40,058 nucleotides of DNA from Gemmataceae bacterium (GCA_009691845.1 SIAJ01000050.1:1-40058), one strand, 5' to 3'; positions 24,057-33,050 are shown, numbered from the stretch's first letter. The notes: generated from the sequence alone by a model not told the origin. Numbers and translations are program-made.

Positions 24057-25328
24057 ATGTCCCGACTCTTAGCAATCTGCTTTCTGTTCATCGTTGCACC
24101 GCTCTTCGCCGCCGATGACGATTGGCCCATGTGGCGTGGGCCGCGTGGCGATGGCACTGTGACCGAGAAAGGCTTTCCGACGCGCTGGACGGCCACGGAA
24201 AACGTGCGTTGGAAATCGCCGTTGCCGGGTCGCGGGCACTCTTCCCCGATCATTTGGGGGGATCGAGTATTCATTACCTCCGCCATCGAGGAGGGGGATG
24301 CCAAGGAACCTAAGGATCGTCTGCTGATCTGCCTCGACCGCAAGGAAGGCAAGGTTCTCTGGGAGCGAGTCGTTTTGAAATCGCCGCTGGAGAGCCTGCA
24401 CAAGCTCAATAGCCGTGCCAGTTCGACCCCCGCGACCGATGGCGAGCGAGTGTATGTGACCTTCCTCGACAATCCGAAAGTGGTCGTGGCCGCGTTCGAC
24501 TTCCAGGGCAAGGAACTTTGGAAGAAGTCCCCGGGCGAGTTTCAATCGACACACGGATTTTGCAGCCCGCCGATGCTGTACAAGGACCTGGTGATCGTGA
24601 ATTGCGATCAGGACGCGTTCAAGAAATCGAAGCCCGCGTACATCGTGGCACTCGATCGGAAAACGGGCGAAGAGAAATGGCGAATCGATCGCACCCACCG
24701 GATTCGCTCGTACTGCCCGCCTCTCATCGTCGAGGCAGCGGGCAAGATGCAAATGGTGCTTACGGGTGCCGAGACAGTCGCGAGTTACGACCCGGACACG
24801 GGCAAGCAAATCTGGGAAATCACCGGGCCGACCGAGCAATTCGTGGCCAGCATGATCTACACCAAGGGGCTATTTCACCTGACGGCTGGTTTTCCGACTT
24901 ATCACGTGATGGGCATCAAGCCCGATGGCACGGGGAACGTGACCGACTCGCATGTGGCCTGGCACATCAAGAATGGCGGCACCAAGGCTGGTGCGGGTTA
25001 TGTGCCAAGTCCGGTCCCTCAAGGCGACAATATTTTTCTCGTTCACGACGAGGGCCATGCAACCTGCCGCGATGCCGCGACCGGCAAACTCCACTGGAAC
25101 GAACGGCTGGGGAAACATCACAGCGCCTCGCCGATTGCTGCCGATGGGCGGATCTACCTGGTCGATGATGATGGCAACACCTTCGTGGTGAAAGCACAAG
25201 AGAAATACGAACTGCTCGAGAAGAACCCGATCGGCGAATCGAGCTACGCTTCACCCGCTTTCTCGAAGGGCGAGATTTTCATTCGCGGCTCGAAGCATCT
25301 GTACTGCATCGGCTCGGGAGCGAAGTGA
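24057..25328 (+). CDS. Exported PQQ-type beta-propeller protein
   Basis: 423 residues. A signal peptide (SRLLAICFLFIVAPLFAADD) is followed by WPMWRGPRGDGTVTEKGFPT, the usual opening of planctomycete and verrucomicrobial PQQ-like propellers, and blades ending in Trp-containing repeats: GKVLWERVVLKS, GKELWKKSPGEF, GEEKWRIDRTHR, GKQIWEITGPT and GKLHWNERLGKH. Similar in type to the protein encoded at 14308-15969 but without membrane helices. Either a pyrroloquinoline-quinone-related oxidoreductase or a scaffold; no clear quinone or calcium ligands were picked out. Confidence 0.87.
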   Translation: MSRLLAICFLFIVAPLFAADDDWPMWRGPRGDGTVTEKGFPTRWTATENVRWKSPLPGRGHSSPIIWGDRVFITSAIEEGDAKEPKDRLLICLDRKEGKVLWERVVLKSPLESLHKLNSRASSTPATDGERVYVTFLDNPKVVVAAFDFQGKELWKKSPGEFQSTHGFCSPPMLYKDLVIVNCDQDAFKKSKPAYIVALDRKTGEEKWRIDRTHRIRSYCPPLIVEAAGKMQMVLTGAETVASYDPDTGKQIWEITGPTEQFVASMIYTKGLFHLTAGFPTYHVMGIKPDGTGNVTDSHVAWHIKNGGTKAGAGYVPSPVPQGDNIFLVHDEGHATCRDAATGKLHWNERLGKHHSASPIAADGRIYLVDDDGNTFVVKAQEKYELLEKNPIGESSYASPAFSKGEIFIRGSKHLYCIGSGAK

Positions 25329-25338
25329 GACATGACTT

Positions 25339-25407
25339 GGCGAGCCGGGCGGCGTAAGCCGCCGGGTTTTGATGCATCACCCGGCGGCTTACGCCGCTTG
25401 GCTCGCC
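25339..25407. repeat. Long perfect-looking hairpin (REP-like, no GTAG foot)
   Basis: GGCGAGCCGGGCGGCGTAAG (25339) pairs with CTTACGCCGCTTGGCTCGCC (ending 25407), and the inner part CCGCCGGGT pairs with ACCCGGCGG; one mismatch, loop of about 11 bases. The half-arms GGCGGCGTAAGCCGCC are themselves palindromic, so this is again two facing hairpins. It separates the PQQ-type gene from the permease gene. Confidence 0.75.
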
Positions 25408-25435
25408 TCACGCTTCACAACATTCATGGGCCAAC

Positions 25436-27016
25436 GTGCGTATTCGCGACCTGTTCTCGGCTGGCCTCTTCTCACTTCGTCGCCAAAAACTACGGACGGT
25501 GTTGACGACGCTCGGCGTCACCATTGGCATTGCCACGCTCGTGGCCAGTGTGGCAGTTGGCCTGGGGGTCCGTCGCATCATCGAGGATGGCTTCAAGAAA
25601 GAGCGGCGTTTACGGGAGATCTTCGTCCATCCGGGACACGACCCAAACGAGGGGGACGAACTGACGGGTGTCCCGGCGTCGGCCCTTCGTGTCGATGACG
25701 CGATGTCCGATGCGCGGCGGGAACGCGTGCGTAAGAAACTCGCGAACGAATGGCGAAATCAGAATACTCGACCCGCACCGAAGCCACTCACTCCGGACCA
25801 ACTGCGCGAGTTTGCTGGGTGGGAACATGTCGTGTCGGTGGAGCCGGATCTTTCCGAAAACGCTCGGCTCGTCTTTCGCGGGCAAATTCGCCAGGGGAAT
25901 TGCGTCGGCTTCGAGTCCGATCCGGAGCGACTGCGCGGCATACTCGAATTCGGCCGGCCTCCTCGCGAGGGCACCAACGAGGCCATTGTTCACGAGTTCC
26001 TCCTCTATCAACTCGGCATCCGTTCCGATGAGGACATTCGTGCCTGTCTCGGCCAGGCGATGCGGCTCGAGTTTCAAGGCACCGAACGAAAACGCCCGGA
26101 ACTCTTGCTTTCCCTGTTTGATGCCGACCCCACTCGACTGAGCGAAGCGGAACTGAAAGCCATGGCCCGGGCTCGCGACATGCTGCCGGCCGCCATCGAG
26201 AAATTGGACCTGTCGGCTACGGACAAAGATGCACTCATGCGGGCCCTGGGGCGCAAACGTAACCAAGATCCCAAGGAAAAAACACATCCGGCCGTGACTC
26301 TAGAAGTGACCATCGTCGGCGTCTTTCGCGACGCGGACAAAAAACGGGACGGCGATCTGTTCGAGATGCTCGCTGACAATTTACGCGGAGATGTCGCGAT
26401 TCCCCAAGGCAAAGCGGAAGAGTTGTTTTCGGCCTTGCCCGTTCGCGCGGAGCGAGGCTACGCGCGTGCCACGATCACAGTCGATTCGGACGAACAGTTG
26501 AAGCCGGTATTCGAGCGGCTCAAAAAAGAAGGCTATCACGGCTATTCGATCGGATTGTTCCTGCAAATGGCACGTCGGAATGTTCTCCTGATCGGCTTCA
26601 CGATGGATTTCGTCGCCCTGCTTGCGCTGACCGTCGCCTGTCTGGGAATCATGAACACCATGTTCACGGCCGTGCTGGAACGCACTCGCGATATCGGCGT
26701 CATGAAGGCGGTTGGCGCGAAGGATCGGCAGATCCTGATCATGTTCTTGATCGAGGGGGGAATGATCGGCCTTGTCGGCGGCTGGCTCGGCGTGTTGGTC
26801 GGTTGGGTCGTTTCATTCCCTGGCGATAATGTCGCGCTACGCCTGATCCGCGAGCAGGACGAAAACATGGTCGCGACCGAGACCGTTTTCCACTATCCGA
26901 TCTGGCTCGTCCTCGGGGCACCCGTGTTCGCGATGCTCGTAACGACTCTCGCGGGCATCCTTCCCGCTCGACGTGCGGCCAGAATCGAGCCAGTCGTGGC
27001 TTTACGCTCCGAATGA
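25436..27016 (+). CDS. ABC transporter permease of the MacB/FtsX type
   Basis: 526 residues. The first membrane helix (TVLTTLGVTIGIATLVASVA) follows the short N-terminus LFSLRRQKLR typical of MacB permeases; a long external domain of about 320 residues comes next; three C-terminal helices are NVLLIGFTMDFVALLALTVA (with MNTMFTAVLERTRDIGVMKA following), IGLVGGWLGVLVGWVVSF and YPIWLVLGAPVFAMLVTTLA, ending in the coupling-type ILPARRAARIEPVVALRSE. Such proteins work by mechanotransmission with a MacB/LolD-type ATPase, which is not next to it. The start is GTG at 25436, in agreement with the helix position; its ribosome site is weak. The external domain has an unusual charged insertion (about 190-300). 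Last of the plus-strand run. Confidence 0.87.
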   Translation: MRIRDLFSAGLFSLRRQKLRTVLTTLGVTIGIATLVASVAVGLGVRRIIEDGFKKERRLREIFVHPGHDPNEGDELTGVPASALRVDDAMSDARRERVRKKLANEWRNQNTRPAPKPLTPDQLREFAGWEHVVSVEPDLSENARLVFRGQIRQGNCVGFESDPERLRGILEFGRPPREGTNEAIVHEFLLYQLGIRSDEDIRACLGQAMRLEFQGTERKRPELLLSLFDADPTRLSEAELKAMARARDMLPAAIEKLDLSATDKDALMRALGRKRNQDPKEKTHPAVTLEVTIVGVFRDADKKRDGDLFEMLADNLRGDVAIPQGKAEELFSALPVRAERGYARATITVDSDEQLKPVFERLKKEGYHGYSIGLFLQMARRNVLLIGFTMDFVALLALTVACLGIMNTMFTAVLERTRDIGVMKAVGAKDRQILIMFLIEGGMIGLVGGWLGVLVGWVVSFPGDNVALRLIREQDENMVATETVFHYPIWLVLGAPVFAMLVTTLAGILPARRAARIEPVVALRSE

Positions 27017-27128
27017 GTCGCCGCTGCCCATTTGTTCCCACTACCCGCCATGGACCCGAGTGCCCTAGCAGGCAGCTTTTGCTGGTGCAGGTTTAGGGGC
27101 GCTCCATTCAATTTTCGAAAGATTCCGG

Positions 27129-30100
27129 CTAGGCCGTTGCAACGTGGTACACCAGAATCTTCGCCGAACCTGGCTCGGCCAGTTCGTCCAAGCGAATTGG
27201 TCGTCCGCGCAGCAAGGCGGCAACTTCGGGATCGCCTGCGATTTGCGGGGTGAGGAGCAGTTCTCCCGGCATTGCCAGATCGCCCAGGCGAGTTGCGAGG
27301 CGAACGGATTGGCCGAAGTAGTCGAGTCGATCGTTCACGGAAGCGACCAGCGCGAGGCCTCGATGCAAGCCGGCCTGAAGACGCAGGTCCTTGCACAATG
27401 GCTCGGCATCGATGGCCTTGGCCAAGCCGAGGGCCGCTCGCGTGGCACTCGTCACTTCACCGAAGGCGGCAAGCATGCCTTCTCCGACGGCCTTCACGAC
27501 GACCCCGCCTTCGGAACGAACTTTCTTTTCAATCGCTCGGAAGGTGGCCTGGATTTGTTGGAAGGCACGCGCTTCACCCAGGCGGTCCATCAGCGTGTCG
27601 CCGTCGGAGATTTTGACCCACAGGATGGAAACGGACGAGGTCGGTGCCAGTTGGCCGGGGCTGAGCAGTTCGTCGGGGAACAGATCGCGAAAGGCGGGAA
27701 TGGCAATGGCCCGGGCAGCAGTCAGAACATCATCGCGAACGGTCGCTCGTTCCACGCGAACGACGATCTCGTGCTGCCTGGCGTTGCGAATGGTGATGAT
27801 CTGGCCTCCGGTTGCGAGGGTGATTCCTTGGCCAGGCGTGCCGGCCGCGAGGTCGAGTTCGCAGCGTCGGCCTGTGGCACTCGGGTCGATGCGAAGTTCG
27901 AGCGACCAGGGCAACTGCGGTCCGCGAATGCGATAGGTGCCCTCCGAGAGAGCGAGTTCGAGTTCCAGGCGTTCGTTAGCGGCGATCCGAGTTTGAGCGA
28001 CGACATGCGGCGAGTGCGCGGGACCGCCGGCACAGTAGTTCCCGGCCTCGGCCAGGCGAATGTCGGGATGGGCCTTGAAGACCAACTCAACGGAGGCAGC
28101 AAAATCCGTGCGAAAATCGGCAGCGCATGCCCGGCAATTCTCGTGTTCCTTCAGGTCGCGCAGTGTGTCTTTTCGGCCCGATGGAATGCGGCAGAGTGGA
28201 CAGATCACGTCCCATTGCAATTGCAACAGGCCGGAGGGAACCGCACGCAGACAAGCATCGATCGCGTCGGCATCGGCAATGCCGTATCGACGGCCCAAAG
28301 CCAACGGCCGGATGCGGGCGACCTCGGGTTCTGGTGCATTCGACAGGAACAGAGCGAGCATCTCGGCCGCTTCGGTCGTGACGCCGGCCGCGATCAGGCG
28401 ATTCACCCCCGACCGCATGCGATGCTCCCGCGATCGCGGCAAGGCGGTTGGTGCTTCAAAGGAATCGACGTCCGGTGTCGAGCGGGATTTCAGGGCATCG
28501 TCCATCTTGCGATACACGCGACCGAGCGATTTTTTTGCCTTGAAGCCGAGTTCCATGCGTGCAGCAATGCGGCCGAGCAGACCACGCGGTTCGGCCCGCA
28601 GCGTTTGCTTCACACGCGTGCCGCCATTGGGCAACGGTTCGAGATCGACGATGCTGAGGAACCAAACAAATGGCCCCTTGGAATACTCGCGCAGAACGCC
28701 CATCCGACGTCCTTCGATCCATTCGTACGGATGCTCTTCCCATTCCATCCTCATGCCGATCACGCGGGCCGAGGCGGATCGCCTGGTGCCGAGTTGGGGA
28801 TCTCGAGTGAGAATGTAGTTCACGGAAGGAAGGCCAACCGCCCGGTTCAGGCGTTCGGTATTGGAGACGTAGGGCCAAAGGCGATCGGGTGGCGAGTCAA
28901 GGTCCCAGGCGTGGACGTATTGTCGGACGTGGCTGGAACCGGCTGGCATGTGCGGATGAGTGCCCTGCTCAAGCGGTTGGCCGGCCCGAAGTTGTTCCAG
29001 TTCGCGCAAGAGCGATCCCGCATCCACGGGCCGGTGAGCGGGGTCCTTGTTCAGGCAACGGGCGATCAAGGCCGCGGTTGCCGAACTGACGCCCGTCGAA
29101 GCCCGATCGAGCGAGGGGGCTTCTTCTTGAGCGACGGCTTTTGCGAGAGCGGCCAAGCCATCGGCCTGGAAGGGAGGCTTGCCCGTCAGCATGAAGAACA
29201 GCGTGGCGGCCAGGGCATAGACGTCCACGCGGGCATCGACCGGTTCGGAGCCGAACTGTTCGGGTGCCATGTAAAGCGGCGTGCCAACGGCCGTGCCGGC
29301 GCGAGTGAGTTCCATCGATTCCGTCGGCAGCACCGAACGTGCAAGTCCGAAATCGGTCACTTTAAGTCGCGGCCCGGAATTGGTTGCGCCACTTACAAGC
29401 AGCATGTTGTCTGGCTTCACGTCGCGGTGAATCATGCCGGCGGCGTGGGCGGCCGCGAGACCGCGTGCGGCATCCGTGATCAGGTCCAGAGCCATCGCCT
29501 CGATGAGCTTGCCTTGATCGCGGACGCGATCGCCCAGGTTCGTGCCCGCAACGAATTCGAGGGCGAGGTACGATCGCTCGCCATCGACCCCCGCGTCGAT
29601 CAAACGCGTGACATACGGGCTGTCCAGTGCGCCGAGCATTCGCCCTTCACGAACAAAGCGGCGGATCGTTCGATGGTCGGACGCTTGGGGGCCCTGACGA
29701 AGAACTTTCAGGGCCACGAACGAACCATCGGCCGGATCCTCGGCCTTGTAGACGACGCCCATGCCGCCCTCGCCGATTTTTTCCACGATGAGGAAGCGAC
29801 CGATCGTGTCGCCGAGTTGCGGAGGGGCGGGCGGCAAGGCGAGCACCTGTGTGGCGTCGGCCCTCGGCGAATCAAGAGTCGTCTCGAGTGTCGGCACCTC
29901 GAACCACTCGAGTACCTCGGCGGCCGTGGGGCGATCGTCGGCACGCATCTTCGCCAGGACCGAATCCCATTGGACAAAGTCGCCGGGCTTCGGGCCGAGT
30001 TGCGTGAAGAGGTCCGCCAGACGTGCGACATCCGTGGTCGGGTCGTGTCGGGTTTGGTCGCCGGCATCTGTGAGATCGAGGACACAGGCCGACGACGAAG

Positions 30101-30470
30101 TCGATCGCAAGATTGGATTGCCCAGGGAGAGCCCAACGCGGTGGGCGGCCGCAAGCACTCCGGCCATCGACGTGGCAACTGCAACAATTTGTGTCGCAGG
30201 CAGCGGCAGCTTCAGAATCTGCGAACGCGGGAAAGCGATATAAGGGGGTTCGTTGGAGAGGTCCATCTCTCGAATCGGGAGGAGGCCGGGATATTCAACC
30301 TGTTGCAGCAAACGCAAGCGTCGCTTGATAGACGTCCAGCTCACTCCGTCGCGTGTGTGATCGGGGAGGCGGATCTCCCATTCGGAATCGTCGTCGGCAA
30401 TCGCCAGGAAGGCAGGCCCGGCCACGCTGGCTTCAAGCGGTTCAAGAAGACGATAGCGTCCGATGCGCAT
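27129..30470 (-). CDS. Multidomain Ser/Thr kinase with pseudokinase, SRPBCC-like, DUF5939-like and degenerate cyclase domains
   Basis: 1113 residues. Residues 1-190 look like a degraded kinase fold: GRYRLLEPLE at the start, then AGVLAAAHRVGLSLGN where the catalytic loop HRD should be, and DDRPTAAEVLEWF at the end. Residues 222-492 are an intact kinase: G-loop GEGGMGVVY (233-241), Lys255 in FVALKVL, HRD 348-350, Asn355, DFG 373-375 and MAPEQF. Residues about 515-660 resemble an SRPBCC/polyketide-cyclase-like lipid-binding domain, and 680-930 a DUF5939-like region with CPLC (757-760) and CRAC (779-782). From 945 to 1113 is a class III nucleotide-cyclase fold, but the metal Asp is Lys953, the second is Glu997 and the transition-state Asn is Arg1057, so catalysis is doubtful. 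Cytosolic; no membrane helix seen. Domain names are from pattern; the degraded first domain is inference. Confidence 0.9.
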   Translation of the reverse strand: MRIGRYRLLEPLEASVAGPAFLAIADDDSEWEIRLPDHTRDGVSWTSIKRRLRLLQQVEYPGLLPIREMDLSNEPPYIAFPRSQILKLPLPATQIVAVATSMAGVLAAAHRVGLSLGNPILRSTSSSACVLDLTDAGDQTRHDPTTDVARLADLFTQLGPKPGDFVQWDSVLAKMRADDRPTAAEVLEWFEVPTLETTLDSPRADATQVLALPPAPPQLGDTIGRFLIVEKIGEGGMGVVYKAEDPADGSFVALKVLRQGPQASDHRTIRRFVREGRMLGALDSPYVTRLIDAGVDGERSYLALEFVAGTNLGDRVRDQGKLIEAMALDLITDAARGLAAAHAAGMIHRDVKPDNMLLVSGATNSGPRLKVTDFGLARSVLPTESMELTRAGTAVGTPLYMAPEQFGSEPVDARVDVYALAATLFFMLTGKPPFQADGLAALAKAVAQEEAPSLDRASTGVSSATAALIARCLNKDPAHRPVDAGSLLRELEQLRAGQPLEQGTHPHMPAGSSHVRQYVHAWDLDSPPDRLWPYVSNTERLNRAVGLPSVNYILTRDPQLGTRRSASARVIGMRMEWEEHPYEWIEGRRMGVLREYSKGPFVWFLSIVDLEPLPNGGTRVKQTLRAEPRGLLGRIAARMELGFKAKKSLGRVYRKMDDALKSRSTPDVDSFEAPTALPRSREHRMRSGVNRLIAAGVTTEAAEMLALFLSNAPEPEVARIRPLALGRRYGIADADAIDACLRAVPSGLLQLQWDVICPLCRIPSGRKDTLRDLKEHENCRACAADFRTDFAASVELVFKAHPDIRLAEAGNYCAGGPAHSPHVVAQTRIAANERLELELALSEGTYRIRGPQLPWSLELRIDPSATGRRCELDLAAGTPGQGITLATGGQIITIRNARQHEIVVRVERATVRDDVLTAARAIAIPAFRDLFPDELLSPGQLAPTSSVSILWVKISDGDTLMDRLGEARAFQQIQATFRAIEKKVRSEGGVVVKAVGEGMLAAFGEVTSATRAALGLAKAIDAEPLCKDLRLQAGLHRGLALVASVNDRLDYFGQSVRLATRLGDLAMPGELLLTPQIAGDPEVAALLRGRPIRLDELAEPGSAKILVYHVATA

Positions 30471-30502
30471 GGCGTGGATTGGGGTAGTCGTGTGGATAGG
30501 TT

Positions 30503-30581
30503 CGTGAGGTGTAGTCTACGGTTTGAACTGCATCGGATATGTGAGCAACTCCGCTTCAACACGAGTTGCCACAACCTCACG
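30503..30581. promoter_or_regulatory. Nested inverted repeats in the divergent kinase/DUF1549 promoter region
   Basis: CGTGAGGT (30503-30510) pairs with ACCTCACG (30574-30581), and within it GCAACTC (30545-30551) pairs with GAGTTGC (30563-30569) around 11 bases. The stretch lies in the 159-base gap between the kinase gene start and the DUF1549/DUF1553 gene start. Such dyads could be an operator for both genes or merely a folded repeat; no regulator gene is next to it. Confidence 0.4.
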
Positions 30582-30629
30582 ACTCTGCGATACTCTCCTT
30601 ACCGGTTTTCACCACTACTTGAGACATGC

Positions 30630-32828
30630 ATGCGCGGAGTTTTGATTTTGCTGCTGGGCGGGCTGGGCGCACAGGCACATGCTGCAAACGTCTCCTATCA
30701 ACAGGAAGTGGCTCCCGTTCTCTCGCGGGCCGGGTGCAACTCGGGAGCCTGCCACGGAAATTTGAACGGCAAGGGCGGGTTCCAACTCTCTTTGCGTGGC
30801 GAATCGCCCAGTACCGATCTGATTACACTTACTCGCGACACGCTGGCTCGGCGAACTGACCCGATGCATCCGGATGATAGTCTGTTGTTGCTGAAAGCCA
30901 CAGGCCGAGTCGGTCACGAAGGCGGGCCACGATTCAGCCTTGATTCGCAAGAATACCGCATCGTCCGGGACTGGATCGCGGCCGGGTGTCTGGACGATGC
31001 TCCTGCCCGTCCACGTCTGACTCGTTTCGAAGTGACCCCTGCTTCGCAACTCCTGTTTGAGCCGGCCGATCACGTTCGCATCGAGGCACAGGCTCACTTC
31101 GCGGACGGTTCCCGGCGAAACGTCACACATCTGGTAACATTCGAGCCAACGGCGGCCGGCATCGTGAACATTGCTTCGGATGGCACAGTTACCAGGTTGC
31201 GATCCGGCGAACTGAACGTACTCGTGCGTTATCTGGATCGCCAGGTGGCCGTCACGCTGGCGTTCCTGCCGAAACGCGAGAACTTCGTCTGGGTCGACCT
31301 GCCACTGAGCAACCCGATTGATCGCCAAGTTTACGCGCAGTTGAAAACCCTACGACTGACTCCGTCGCCCCCCGCGGATGATGCCACTTTCCTGCGGCGT
31401 GCATTTTTGGACGCGATGGGAATCCTGCCGAGTGAGGAGGAGGCACGTGCCTTCCTGAAGGATGGTTCCGCGAACAAACGAGAACGCCTGATCGATTCGA
31501 TTCTGGCTCGGCCCGAGTTCGCGGACTTCTGGGCACAGAAGTGGGGCGATCTGCTTCGCAACGAAGAGAAGTCGCTCGATCAGAAGGGTGTTCGCGTTTT
31601 CCATCAATGGCTTCGCGATTCGATTGCGAGCGACAAGCCCCTCAACGTGCTTGCCCGTGAGGTGATTGCCGCGCGGGGGAGTACGTATCAGAATCCGCCG
31701 GCGAATCTGTATCGATCCTTGCGCGATCCCTACTCGCGTGCCGAGGCAGTCGCTCAGGTTTTTCTCGGCATTCGCATTCAGTGTGCGCGTTGCCACAATC
31801 ATCCGTTCGATCAATGGACTCAGGAGGACTATCACCAGTTTGCGGCCGTGTTCGGGCAAATCGACTATCGCATCGTGGAGAACAAGCGTCGCGATCGCCT
31901 GGACGCTCACGAATTCGCGGGCGATCAAATCGTGTTCCTGCGTCGAGAAGGCGGGTTAAAGCATCCCCGAACTCAGGAACTCCTGGCCCCGCGACTACTC
32001 GGGTCGAGCGAGCCGACGAAGGAGAGCGATCCGCTGCGGCTGCTGGCGAACTCAGTGGACCGGGTTGATAATCCGTTCTTCGCGAAGGCCCAGGCCAATC
32101 GCGTTTGGTATCACCTCATCGGCCGGGGACTCGTCGAGCCGATCGACGATTTTCGCGTCTCGAACCCGGCCGAGAATGCTCCGCTTCTTGAACTCCTTGC
32201 CAAGAGCTTTGCCGACAACGGCTTCTCGCTGAAATCGCTCGTGCGGCTGATTCTCTCCTCCCGGGTTTATCAACATTCTGCGTCGCCCGCCGGTACGAAC
32301 GCGGAAGACGACCGGCACTTCTCGAAGTCCCTGGTTCAACCTCTCGAGGCGGAGCAATTGCTCGACGCGGTTGCCAATGTAACGGGGACGAAGCTCAAAT
32401 TCGATGGCTTTCCGGCGGGAACTCGTGCCGGCCAGGTGGCGGCGCTGGCACAAGAACGCCGTTCGAAAAAAAGTGCGGAGGCGGAACGATTTCTAAAGTC
32501 GTTCGGCAAACCCGAGCGGCTGCTGACCTGCGAATGCGAGCGTGCCGAAGATGTTGGCCTGTCGCAGGCATTCCAGCTTTTGACGGGTGAGATGCTTCAG
32601 GACATGCTCTCGGAACCCGAGAATCGCCTCGGTAGAATGCTGAAGGAAGGCAAGCAAGACGCGGAAGCGATCGAGTCGCTCTATCTGACCGCGTTGTCGC
32701 GCTATCCAACCACCGAGGAATTGACTCGGCTCGTCGCCTTTGTGGGCAAAGCGAAAGATCGCCGGCCGGCACTGGAAGATGTGATGTGGGGGTTGGTGAA
32801 CGCAAAGGAATTCTTGTTGCGGAGATGA
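30630..32828 (+). CDS. DUF1549/DUF1553 domain protein with cytochrome-like and Ig-like parts
   Basis: 732 residues. A signal peptide (MRGVLILLLGGLGAQAHAAN) is followed by a planctomycete cytochrome-type segment with CNSGACHGN (C-x4-CH), a bacterial Ig-like (BIG2) domain (about 125-215; FADGSRRNVTHLVTFEPTAA), DUF1549 (about 230-435; ATFLRRAFLDAMGILPSEEE and CARCHNHPFDQWTQEDYHQF with a CxxCH heme-like site) and DUF1553 (about 470-720; KAQANRVWYHLIGRGLVEPI and LKSLVRLILSSRVYQHS). Abundant in planctomycetes, always exported and almost always followed by DUF1501, as here; a redox-linked hydrolytic role on complex carbohydrates has been suggested for such pairs but is unproven. The start at 30630 is the first Met that gives a signal peptide; the frame is open far upstream only as antisense of the kinase gene. 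Confidence 0.92.
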   Translation: MRGVLILLLGGLGAQAHAANVSYQQEVAPVLSRAGCNSGACHGNLNGKGGFQLSLRGESPSTDLITLTRDTLARRTDPMHPDDSLLLLKATGRVGHEGGPRFSLDSQEYRIVRDWIAAGCLDDAPARPRLTRFEVTPASQLLFEPADHVRIEAQAHFADGSRRNVTHLVTFEPTAAGIVNIASDGTVTRLRSGELNVLVRYLDRQVAVTLAFLPKRENFVWVDLPLSNPIDRQVYAQLKTLRLTPSPPADDATFLRRAFLDAMGILPSEEEARAFLKDGSANKRERLIDSILARPEFADFWAQKWGDLLRNEEKSLDQKGVRVFHQWLRDSIASDKPLNVLAREVIAARGSTYQNPPANLYRSLRDPYSRAEAVAQVFLGIRIQCARCHNHPFDQWTQEDYHQFAAVFGQIDYRIVENKRRDRLDAHEFAGDQIVFLRREGGLKHPRTQELLAPRLLGSSEPTKESDPLRLLANSVDRVDNPFFAKAQANRVWYHLIGRGLVEPIDDFRVSNPAENAPLLELLAKSFADNGFSLKSLVRLILSSRVYQHSASPAGTNAEDDRHFSKSLVQPLEAEQLLDAVANVTGTKLKFDGFPAGTRAGQVAALAQERRSKKSAEAERFLKSFGKPERLLTCECERAEDVGLSQAFQLLTGEMLQDMLSEPENRLGRMLKEGKQDAEAIESLYLTALSRYPTTEELTRLVAFVGKAKDRRPALEDVMWGLVNAKEFLLRR

Positions 32829-32903
32829 GGGTGACCCAATCAATGGCTGGCATGAATCGGTTGATCTGTGTACTAACGGATCAAGATTGATGGAGTGGAT
32901 GGA

Positions 32904-33050
32904 ATGACCGGAGCCGTCTTTGGTGAAGCGATTAACAAGACCGATCAGGATGAGCTGCGTGCGAAGATGAACGAGCCAACACGGCCGAAGCCGAGAATGC
33001 CCGACTCCGCGTTCTCCTTGTCAAGCAGACTCGTTCTACAAATAGCGTGA
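32904..33050 (+). CDS. Possible small protein, 48 residues
   Basis: MTGAVFGEAINKTDQDELRA at the start, then a Lys/Arg/Pro-rich middle and LSSRLVLQIA at the end. GGAG-like purines lie just before the ATG (TGGAGTGGATGGA). It fills most of the gap between the DUF1549/DUF1553 gene and the DUF1501 gene, which are usually adjacent with little between them. No family recognised. It could be real, a relic, or chance. Confidence 0.25.
   Translation: MTGAVFGEAINKTDQDELRAKMNEPTRPKPRMPDSAFSLSSRLVLQIA

Noticed and set aside
22943..24511. Long minus-strand frame across the NHL and PQQ-type genes
   Set aside because: Antisense shadow of two genes with clear export signals and propeller repeats.
27144..30629. 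Very long plus-strand open frame running into the DUF1549/DUF1553 gene
   Set aside because: It is antisense to the kinase gene for its whole length, and its text has no domain sense. The real gene starts at 30630 with a signal peptide.
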